From Candidatus Eiseniibacteriota bacterium (GTDB lineage: Bacteria; Eisenbacteria; RBG-16-71-46; JAGVPR01), in contig JAGVPR010000339.1 in assembly GCA_020052115.1 (NCBI GenBank), positions 1 to 26,061 on the forward strand: a stretch of 26,061 bases of DNA, given 5' to 3'. A program made the position numbers and the translations under genes. The notes beneath the pieces were generated by a model. That model searched no databases. It saw only the letters and a list, made by a program, of their open reading frames with translations, and was not told where the DNA came from. This document shows, piece after piece, positions 16,014 through 22,311 of the stretch (positions within the stretch are counted from its first letter, which is position 1; each line of letters begins with the position of its first letter).

Positions 16014-16029
16014 TGTGTCTTTTGTCACA
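16014..16029. promoter_or_regulatory. CRP/FNR-like operator candidate
   Basis: TGTGT-CTTTTG-TCACA matches the CRP consensus TGTGA-N6-TCACA at nine of ten fixed bases. It is centred about 116 bases upstream of the predicted start of the PEP-CTERM transcript. The only Crp-type protein in the window lacks a DNA-binding domain, so a regulator would have to be encoded elsewhere. Confidence 0.35.
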
Positions 16030-16059
16030 GTGCCCTGGAGTTTGGGCAATGCCGGGCAC
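16030..16059. repeat. Inverted repeat GTGCCC/GGGCAC
   Basis: GTGCCC (16030-16035) pairs perfectly with GGGCAC (16054-16059). An alternative shorter hairpin pairs GCCC at 16032-16035 with GGGC at 16044-16047. It lies between the CRP-like site and the promoter and could be either a transcription stop for the gene to the left or an operator. Confidence 0.35.
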
Positions 16060-16102
16060 GATCGATAGCGTACAAGCAAGTCTGATGCGGTAATCTCCCT
16101 GC

Positions 16103-16131
16103 TTGACTTTGACCGCCACGGGGCATAGTAT
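16103..16131 (+). promoter_or_regulatory. Sigma-70-type promoter for the PEP-CTERM gene
   Basis: TTGACT (16103-16108, 5/6) and TAGTAT (16126-16131, 4/6) are spaced by exactly 17 bases. The start would be near 16138, leaving an untranslated leader of about 118 bases before the ATG at 16256. That is long enough to carry regulation. No known riboswitch was recognised in it. Confidence 0.65.
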
Positions 16132-16255
16132 CTGCTGGCTCTCGTGACATGTGAGCATGAGTTGTCCAGCGCTTTGCCTCGTTATGTATCACTCTGTGGT
16201 GTCCCCGGCAGCAGCAGGGCGAAGGCTTCACAGAGCCGGCCAAAGGAGGAGAGTG

Positions 16256-16828
16256 ATGAGCAGGTTCGTCAGTTCAGGATTGCTCGTAGGATTGCTCGCG
16301 ATGACGGCCCCGGCGGTTTCCGTGGCCACCCCGGTCTACTCCGACTTCATGGCGGATATCCAGAACGTCATCTACTTCGGGAGCGGCGTGCTGACGGGCG
16401 CACCTGACGACGGCGGCGCGTTCTTGTCGAACACGTATGACCCGCCGACGCTGCTGGGGCACATCACGGCCGGCTTTTCCACCGGGCTCATTGACGGCGC
16501 GGGCGTGGACATCGTGATTCACGATGCCTATGAGAATGAGCCCGCATCGAATGAGTTCGCCGACATCTTCGTCTCCAGCGACGGCAGCGCGTTCACGTAT
16601 CTTGGCGCGTACGGAAACGGCATCAACTCGTTCGACCTGAACGGTGTCTTCGGTGGAACGGTCTCCTACGTCAAGATCGTCAACACGTCGACCGTTAACT
16701 CTCCTGATATTGACGCGTTCCAGGGGAACTACGCCGGCACGGCGCCCGTCCCGGAACCCGCCACGTGCCTTCTCCTCGGCGCCGGTCTCGTGGCTGCCGC
16801 GGGCAGGCGACTGAGGAAGCGCGCGTAG
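16256..16828 (+). CDS. PEP-CTERM exported protein
   Basis: About 190 residues. It has a strong AAGGAGG before the ATG and a signal peptide (LLVGLLAMTAPAVSVA|TP). The body is beta-rich and Gly/Asp/Asn-rich (GVDIVIHDAYENEP, DIFVSSDGSAFTYLGAYGNG, IDAFQGNYAG). The closing PEP-CTERM sorting signal has the VPEPAT motif, a hydrophobic segment and a basic RRLRKRA tail. Such proteins are processed by an exosortase and usually accompany extracellular polysaccharide. No exosortase gene lies in this window. The body resembles the short LEVG/discoidin-like domains of other PEP-CTERM proteins, but I cannot assign a binding function. It is monocistronic, with its own promoter and terminator. Confidence 0.9.
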   Translation: MSRFVSSGLLVGLLAMTAPAVSVATPVYSDFMADIQNVIYFGSGVLTGAPDDGGAFLSNTYDPPTLLGHITAGFSTGLIDGAGVDIVIHDAYENEPASNEFADIFVSSDGSAFTYLGAYGNGINSFDLNGVFGGTVSYVKIVNTSTVNSPDIDAFQGNYAGTAPVPEPATCLLLGAGLVAAAGRRLRKRA

Positions 16829-16887
16829 AGAGATTCAGTAGCGCTGCCGGCGCTTTGCGTAGAGTCTGCGACCGGCTGTTGAATGGA

Positions 16888-16934
16888 AGGCGTCGTGGGA
16901 GTTGCTACGGCAACGGCCCGCGACGCCTTTCTTC
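16888..16934 (+). terminator. Intrinsic terminator with UACG tetraloop
   Basis: The stem is AGGCGTCG pairing with CGACGCCT (16888-16895 and 16921-16928). An inner GGG/CCC pairing and a GTTGC/GCAAC top stem are closed by a C(UACG)G tetraloop, with TTCTTC following. This is a stable intrinsic terminator about 60 bases after the PEP-CTERM stop. Confidence 0.82.
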
Positions 16935-17145
16935 GCTCCGGGCGTGGGGCTCCGCCGCGGCGACTGCCAGGGTCCGCCGTAGTCCCTCGCCGGATAGCGG
17001 GCGTTTCGCCGTCGCTTGACGCCCTCTGCGCCATGCCTCCGGCCGCGCTTTCAGGCGAGAAGGAGATCGTCTATACTTCGCGCGGCATGATTCGGCCCAG
17101 CCGCCTCCCTGAGTCGAGCGATCTGCCTCAACCGGGAGGTGTTCC
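16935..17145 (+). promoter_or_regulatory. Intergenic region with a TATACT -10 candidate
   Basis: After the terminator, the sequence to 17145 has no convincing gene. TATACT at 17072-17077 (5/6 to TATAAT) would start transcription near 17084, ahead of a small open frame at 17146 and the lipoprotein gene at 17369. No good -35 hexamer lies 16-18 bases upstream (TTTCAG is the best), so the promoter is tentative. Confidence 0.35.
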
Positions 17146-17364
17146 ATGGCCCCGGACGTCTTCGTTCCCGAGCGCGTCACCACCCTCGACCCGCTTGCGC
17201 TGCTCCTGACCACCGATTCCTCGTCGCTCTCGAGGATTCTCCTCCCCCGCCCGGCAGACCGACCGGTGATGCGTCCGCCTCCTCGCGGTCGCGCGGGGCT
17301 CCGATCCCTGGAGCGCTGGTGCTACTTGCTTTCGCAAAGTACGGGAGTTCGTGAACGGAGGTGA
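17146..17364 (+). CDS. Possible small leader protein, 72 residues
   Basis: The ATG has a strong GGGAGGT five bases upstream. The frame runs 72 codons and ends with a TGA inside the Shine-Dalgarno of the next gene (GGAGGTGA), so translation would couple to the lipoprotein gene. The product (starts MAPDVFVPERVTTLDPLALL, ends with a basic, Arg-rich stretch) has no recognisable domain, signal or membrane span. The case for it rests on the ribosome-binding site and stop placement only. A non-coding leader is the alternative. Confidence 0.35.
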   Translation: MAPDVFVPERVTTLDPLALLLTTDSSSLSRILLPRPADRPVMRPPPRGRAGLRSLERWCYLLSQSTGVRERR

Positions 17365-17368
17365 CCCG

Positions 17369-19084
17369 ATGAAGCCGAGGCTTGCGCTCATGTTCCTGCT
17401 CCTCGCGATGACCGTGCCGGCGGTGTTTCTCCTTGCAGCCTGCGCCGACGATCCCGGCGGAACCGAGCCGGACCCCACCGGCGCCGCAGCGAAAGTGCGC
17501 CAGGCGAATGCCGCACTGGAGCAGATTCTGTACGACGAGCTGAATGAGCCGGACGACCCCGAGCGCCCGAGCGACGTGGACTTCAGTGAGCCTCACAGGC
17601 TCTACAGTGAGGCTCTCGCTCTCGATTCCGGCAATCGTGATGCCCACTTCGGAGTCGCGGTGACGGGCTTGCTCATCCTGAGCGCGGACACTGAGGTCAA
17701 CGCCGCCTTCGACGAGTGGAAGGAGTACCTCGATTCCCACACGCCCTTCGAGGTTGATTCCTCGCCCCGGGCGCCGCTCGGGATACCCATCAGATTCGAA
17801 TCGGGGAGCGACGCGATGCGCCTTCCGTACGATCTTGTCCTCGCCTCGGCATTCGCACAGGCTCCGGTAGGCCGGCTCCAGGTTCATCCCCAGATCGAAC
17901 GTGTGCAGGCGATAATCGAGGATCGCGTTCTGCCGAAGGCGTTGCTCGCCGTGACGCATCTCGGCCAGGTCTCTTCGGATCCGGGGTACACGTTCACCGT
18001 GACGCCGCGAATGCAGGGAGATGAGGACGAGGATCCCGCCGAGATTGATCGAACCGACATCTTGACGCTTCGTGCCGGGTGTTCGCTCTTGGCTGCGGCC
18101 TGTCACATCGCCGTGTCCTACGAGCTCGGCTTCGCCGCTTACGACAGCCTGCACCTGCATCAAGCGCTCCAGCAGGGGAGCGGCTGGCTGGCGCTGCGGA
18201 CCGGAGGCGCTGTTCAGATGGCGGCGGCGCGCACGGCAATCCTCAACTCCATCGCCGATCTCGACTCGGGGATCACGTCGCTGCTCGGCGAGACCGACTC
18301 ACAGCACGACGACGTGATCAAGATCGACTCCGATGATCTCGCCCGCGCGGATGTCGAATCCGTGCGCGTCCACTTGCCCGATGTTCGCGATGCGTTGACC
18401 GGCGGGCACACGCGAGCCGACGATTGGGATGATGATCCGGCGACACCCGACCTGCCTCTGACGATTGATCTCGGCTCGCTCTTCTCGGCGCCGGTTCCCG
18501 ACTGGAAGGCCCTCTTGCCGCCGTATGCGGTCTCACTGAGACGGCGGGCGCTGGAGTCCGACTGGCATTGGAGTGATGCGGATACGACAGCGATCGTGAG
18601 CGTCGCGGCGGCCGGGTACTACGGCAGCTACTATCGGATTGACGTCCACGATGGCGAACGGTATGACGACTTCTGGGGTGATGAGATGTTCCGCGGTATC
18701 GTCGAAGCCTGTCTCGAGTGGCGGCTGGAACAGGTCCAGAACCTGCCGCAGTGGACCGGCGATTTCAGCGGGAGCGCGTCGGTGGAGGAGAGGTGGCTCG
18801 AACAAGGCGAGGGGCAGGTCGAGGCGCACGTGTGGTGGGACTACGAGACCGCAACGGAGGAGGTTTTCATTCCAGTCATCACATGGGACGCGAGTAGCTT
18901 CGAAGAATGGACGCTCCCCGATCCCACGTTCCACGGGTTGCTCCCGGAGATCGGGACGACGAGCGAACTGTGGAACGTTTTCGGGGTTGATGGTGACGGC
19001 TGGGAGAAGGAGTTGGAGTTGGATTGGACCGACGACTCAGACAGTGTGCCGCCGTGGCCCGGCTCTGCGCGGCTGTCGCGATAG
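17369..19084 (+). CDS. Large lipoprotein of unknown function with TPR-like N-terminus
   Basis: About 571 residues. The ATG at 17369 has GGAGGT six bases upstream; the GTG at 17351 lies before that ribosome-binding site. The signal ends in a clear lipobox (LLAACADD). Residues about 30-110 are helical and TPR-like (VRQANAALEQILYDEL, RLYSEALALDSGNRDAHFGVAV). The rest is acidic, with repeated Asp-rich loops (QHDDVIKIDSDDL, ADDWDDDPATPDL, GVDGDGWEKELELDW). I do not recognise a named family. It overlaps the following beta-barrel gene by 61 bases, pointing to joint production of a lipoprotein and an outer-membrane protein that probably act together at the outer membrane. Confidence 0.82.
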   Translation: MKPRLALMFLLLAMTVPAVFLLAACADDPGGTEPDPTGAAAKVRQANAALEQILYDELNEPDDPERPSDVDFSEPHRLYSEALALDSGNRDAHFGVAVTGLLILSADTEVNAAFDEWKEYLDSHTPFEVDSSPRAPLGIPIRFESGSDAMRLPYDLVLASAFAQAPVGRLQVHPQIERVQAIIEDRVLPKALLAVTHLGQVSSDPGYTFTVTPRMQGDEDEDPAEIDRTDILTLRAGCSLLAAACHIAVSYELGFAAYDSLHLHQALQQGSGWLALRTGGAVQMAAARTAILNSIADLDSGITSLLGETDSQHDDVIKIDSDDLARADVESVRVHLPDVRDALTGGHTRADDWDDDPATPDLPLTIDLGSLFSAPVPDWKALLPPYAVSLRRRALESDWHWSDADTTAIVSVAAAGYYGSYYRIDVHDGERYDDFWGDEMFRGIVEACLEWRLEQVQNLPQWTGDFSGSASVEERWLEQGEGQVEAHVWWDYETATEEVFIPVITWDASSFEEWTLPDPTFHGLLPEIGTTSELWNVFGVDGDGWEKELELDWTDDSDSVPPWPGSARLSR

Positions 19085-20559
19085 CGGTTCTCTGGGCCTG
19101 TCTGCCCGGAGATGCCGCGCCGGGGGCGCCTGGTTCGGGGATCATCGGCCTCCTGGAGCCCGGCAGCCGCCCTGCACCCGCACTCGGAGGCGACCCGTTC
19201 CTTTCGCCGCTTCACGACCAGGCAGGGTGGTGGTCGCGGTTCGAGACCGGATCCGGCCGTTCTTTGCGCCTCGAGGCGGACGCAGCCGAACCCGTTTCGC
19301 GCCGCGCGTCGCGGGATAGGGGGCACCTGTCCGGCGGAGGGGTTGCGTGGGCTGGAACGGACGCGGCGACATGGGCGGGGCGCCGATGGTCCATGGCCGG
19401 ACGGCTTTCCGCCCGCCGGTGGAGCGGATCATGGAATGGGTCCGAGGGGGGCGTTGCGGTTCGAGGCGCGGGCGCACAGCTCGATTTGGCCGCACGCGCC
19501 GAGGATCTTCTCCGAGGGCTCACGGTCCAAGTGAGCGGCCCCGTCGGCAATGGGTCCGGGGACATCGCGCGCTCGTCGCTGGGCGCGGGGGTGCGATTCC
19601 GCCCGCGGGCGCCCGTCGCGGTGCAGTGCCACTGGGAACAGCGCCGTTACCCGGAGATCCTCCACACCGGATTCTTCGACCAAGCGTGGTCGGCTTCGCT
19701 CAATTTGCGGTCCGATCTTCTCAGGACCGACGGGCGTGTCATCCTTCTAAGGGGCCTGCTCTGGGAGGCGTCTGCGCTGCGGGCGTGGTATCGCGAGGCT
19801 GGTGAGGCCGCTGCGCCGCAGCAGTATGCATTGGCGCCCCGGGGATCCGCTTCGGCCGATCAGATGAGCCTGACTTGGACTGTCCAGAGGATGGGGACAG
19901 CCCTTGTTCGGCGATCGAGGGCGACGGCGGACGTCGAGGGGAACGCGAGCTATGGCGGTGAACGCTTCGGGCGACTGTCGTACGCGCGATGCGATCTCGA
20001 GTCCTATCTCTTCGCTATCCAGCCGGCGTCGTCGGGCCCGTGGCGCGCATTTGCGGAAGCGGAGATCGTCAGCCTCGAGGGCAAGGCGCGTGCGAAGGTC
20101 GAAACCTGGCCTTTCACACCGACCCTGGTGGATCTCCTCGGGCATCGCCGAATCTGCGAAGCGGACGGACGGGCCCGATGGACTCGATGGCACATCGCTG
20201 CGGAACGTGGGTTGGGCGCGGGGTTCGCCGCCAAGGCTGGCGTGAGCTGGTACGACATCCGGCCGCAGTTCGTCGTGGACTCCTGGCGTCCGGCATTTCT
20301 TGTCTTCGGACGATCCGACTTCCAGCGCGATGAACTCGAAGTCAATCGCGTGCAACTCGCGACGGTGTCGGCCGGGGCTTCCTACGCGGCGCCAGGTTGG
20401 GGCGTGGACTTGGCCGTTCAGCAGTTCGTCTTCGCGCGGGCGAACGATGATCGGGCGCGCGGCTCCGGCGATGCCGGCCCGGCGCCAACGCAGAAAAAGA
20501 GCGCAGGCGGGGCGCCCGGAGGAACGCGGGTGCTTGTGGCGATGACATTGCGGTTCTGA
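19024..20559 (+). CDS. Outer-membrane beta-barrel-like protein
   Basis: About 511 residues. The TTG at 19024 has GGAG five bases upstream and overlaps the previous gene; a GTG at 19054 is the alternative. The signal peptide is about LCAAVAIAVLWACLPGDAAP. The body shows alternating hydrophobic and polar strands with many Trp, Tyr and Arg (WSMAGRLSARRW, VAVRGAGAQLDLAARA, GVRFRPRAPVAVQCHWEQR). It ends in RVLVAMTLRF, where the terminal Phe is the usual beta-barrel assembly signal. A Ser/Gly/Lys-rich, probably disordered loop precedes the last strand. No specific porin or transporter family was recognised. Coupling to the lipoprotein upstream suggests a partner role. Confidence 0.75.
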   Translation: MDRRLRQCAAVARLCAAVAIAVLWACLPGDAAPGAPGSGIIGLLEPGSRPAPALGGDPFLSPLHDQAGWWSRFETGSGRSLRLEADAAEPVSRRASRDRGHLSGGGVAWAGTDAATWAGRRWSMAGRLSARRWSGSWNGSEGGVAVRGAGAQLDLAARAEDLLRGLTVQVSGPVGNGSGDIARSSLGAGVRFRPRAPVAVQCHWEQRRYPEILHTGFFDQAWSASLNLRSDLLRTDGRVILLRGLLWEASALRAWYREAGEAAAPQQYALAPRGSASADQMSLTWTVQRMGTALVRRSRATADVEGNASYGGERFGRLSYARCDLESYLFAIQPASSGPWRAFAEAEIVSLEGKARAKVETWPFTPTLVDLLGHRRICEADGRARWTRWHIAAERGLGAGFAAKAGVSWYDIRPQFVVDSWRPAFLVFGRSDFQRDELEVNRVQLATVSAGASYAAPGWGVDLAVQQFVFARANDDRARGSGDAGPAPTQKKSAGGAPGGTRVLVAMTLRF

Positions 20560-20829
20560 GTGTGCTCGCCGCCGGCGCCGAGAGCCGATCCGCGTATAGG
20601 CGTCTCTTCGAGCATGGCTTCTCAGGGGCCGGCCGCGAGACTCCCCATCCCCGCAGACAGATATGTAGGTCCGAATAGCCGGACAAGACCCAGTGAAACA
20701 GCCCGAAGCTGCGCTGTAGCGTCTTGTCCTGTGGTCCGCGCGGTCCGCTTGGCGTTCCCCTGCGCGCCGCTGCCGCCCGCGCCGCAGATCCAGTTGCCTC
20801 CGAACTTCTGAACCGCATGGCGCCGCGCC
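20560..20829. other. Non-coding stretch with inverted repeat
   Basis: No gene is supported between the barrel gene and the TPR fragment. The only structure noted is the inverted repeat CATGGCG-CCG-CGCCATG at 20816-20832, directly before and overlapping the first codon of the TPR remnant. It may mark the breakpoint of the lost gene. No terminator with a T-run was seen after 20559. Confidence 0.4.
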
Positions 20830-21063
20830 ATGATTGAGTGCATCCATACGTGCCGTGCGCTCGGGGACGCGTGCGGCGTCGGGGAGGCGCTCAATAACCT
20901 CGGGCTCGTGAAGATGGCGCAGGAGGATCTAGCGCCGGCCCGCGAACTCATCTCTGAGAGCCTCCGGACCAAGCGTCAGCTCGGCGACCGCAGGGGGATC
21001 TCCAGCTCGCTGTCGCACTTCGCGATGATCGCAGCGCGCAGCGGAGACGCGGAGCGGGACGCC
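20830..21063 (+). pseudogene. TPR-repeat protein fragment
   Basis: About 78 residues form two consecutive TPR repeats of the NB-ARC/MalT/kinase-associated type: CIHTCRALGDACGVGEALNN then LGLVKMAQEDLAPARELI, followed by SLRTKRQLGDRRGISSSLSH. A stop lies just upstream in the same frame (20809). Downstream, the frame loses TPR character where it runs into the antisense of the DinB gene. No ribosome-binding site precedes the ATG. Both ends are missing, so this is a decayed remnant of a large regulatory TPR protein. Confidence 0.7.
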
Positions 21064-21071
21064 CGATCGCC

Positions 21072-21557
21072 TCAGTCCAGCGGGAAGTCCAAATCCGCCG
21101 GCCCAGGCCGACCCAGCAGGCGGCACATCGCCAGTACTTGACCCTGGTGGTGGTAGATGTGCGTCAATGTTCGCAGGAAGACATGCGCGGGGACGAGCAT
21201 GCGCATCTTCCCCGGCCATGTCCACATCTCGCGGGCGCTGTTCAACTCTGCCTCAGATGCCCTGCGCAGGTACTCGCCGGTCGTCTGAGCCACTTGGCTG
21301 CGGTAGGTCTCCAATTCCTCCACGGTCGAGAGGTTCACCTCGCCGTCCCCCTCCGTGTACCGGCCCTCGACGACGCTGATCCAGTACTCCTGGGCGCCGA
21401 TCGTGTGCTCGAGCTGCTCGCGCACGCTCGGATAGCCGAATCCGCCGAGTTCGCGGCGGAGCTCCTCAGGGCTGAGCTGCCCGCAGTGCTTCAGCAGCCT
21501 CCGGAGGCTTCGCTGCCCCCGCTCGTGCAGGTCCAACAGGCTCGCGGCAGTGAACAT
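21072..21557 (-). CDS. DinB-like (YfiT-type) putative metal-dependent protein
   Basis: About 161 residues of the DinB/YfiT four-helix-bundle superfamily, which includes thiol-transferases such as bacillithiol and mycothiol enzymes. The expected His triad is visible: one His in QLEHTIGAQEYW (helix 2) and an HxxxH in HIYHHQGQVLAM (last helix). The length is typical. GGAGGG precedes the ATG by five bases. The protein is cytoplasmic. The substrate cannot be predicted, because this superfamily is diverse and often stress-related. It is isolated between two gene remnants and transcribed opposite to them, which suggests it is the intact survivor or a later arrival. Confidence 0.85.
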   Translation of the reverse strand: MFTAASLLDLHERGQRSLRRLLKHCGQLSPEELRRELGGFGYPSVREQLEHTIGAQEYWISVVEGRYTEGDGEVNLSTVEELETYRSQVAQTTGEYLRRASEAELNSAREMWTWPGKMRMLVPAHVFLRTLTHIYHHQGQVLAMCRLLGRPGPADLDFPLD

Positions 21558-21785
21558 GGCATCCCTCCGCGGCGAATTCTAACCGAACGCGGCGGATGCG
21601 GGCCACCACGGGGCCGGTGAATAGAATCGTCCTCGCCGCTCCCGGGAAGGAAAGCCGGTCGCAATCTCCAAATAGCGTCACGTGTCGGCAGGCAGGTTCC
21701 CCGTCAATCCGATGTTCAGAGGTGCGACCGGGTCGCGTCGGGTCCATGGCCTCCGAGGGTCCCCGGAGGCACAGAGGAGATGATC
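21558..21785 (+). promoter_or_regulatory. Intergenic region with hairpins before the FG-GAP pseudogene
   Basis: It contains GCGACC-G-GGTCGC (21724-21736) and a hairpin GCCTCCG-A-GGG-T-CCC-CGGAGGC (21749-21770) placed right before the AGGAG of the pseudogene. The second hairpin could have controlled translation or been an operator. No -10/-35 pair was found. Confidence 0.4.
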
Positions 21786-22310
21786 ATGCGTTGTTGTCGT
21801 TCGCTCCTACGGCCGGGATCTGGGCCTCCTTTCGCTCCGGCTGATCGTGTCACATCAGGGGGCCACGTGGAGGAGTGTGCCGATCGCGTACCCGGCACGT
21901 CGCTCAAGCAGCGAGCGGAATTCCGCCGCGTCTTGTTCATGGTCGGAGTCTGCCTTTTCGCGGCTGTTCGGCCTGACCTGTCGCTGGCGCAGAGCTTCGC
22001 CGTCGGCGTGAGGGTCGACGTCGCGACCGGGGTGAACCCCGGTCGGTGGCAATCGGGGACATGAACGGCGACGGGACGCCCGACATGGCGGTGGTGAACA
22101 ACGGTTCCAACACTGTGTCTGTGATTCTCGGCACGGGCGGTGGTGGGTTCGGCGCAAGGAGCGACTTCACGACGGGGCGGGCCCCATCCCGGTGGCGATG
22201 GGGGACGTCAGCGGCGACGGAAAACGCGACCTCGCAGTCGCGAACCTCATCTCAGGCACGGTCTCGGTGCTCCTCGGAAACGGCACGGGGGATCTGCTCA
22301 GCAGTCCCTT
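21786..22310 (+). pseudogene. FG-GAP/VCBS repeat protein, two frameshifts and 3' truncation
   Basis: An AGGAG precedes the ATG at 21786. The first frame carries a late signal peptide (VLFMVGVCLFAAVRPDLSLAQ) and SFAVGVRVDVATG. Near 22035-22045 the coding continues in another frame with VAIGDMNGDGTPDMAVVNNG and SNTVSVILGTGGGGFG. Near 22172-22190 it shifts again, to PVAMGDVSGDGKRDLAVAN and TVSVLLGNGTGD. These are two typical FG-GAP repeats with DxNxDG calcium loops. The homology ends at about 22300, where the frame runs into the antisense of the kinase gene. Each shift is equivalent to loss of one base. Decay is likely, but sequencing error at G/C runs cannot be excluded for the shifts. Confidence 0.75.
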
Positions 22311-22311
22311 C

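Noticed and set aside
15877..16255. tRNA, riboswitch or CRISPR in the structured spacer
   Set aside because: Inverted repeats are present, but no cloverleaf, no known aptamer motif and no regularly spaced repeats could be built.
20622..20972. Minus-strand open frame of 116 codons
   Set aside because: It is antisense to the TPR remnant and contains no recognisable motif or ribosome-binding site.
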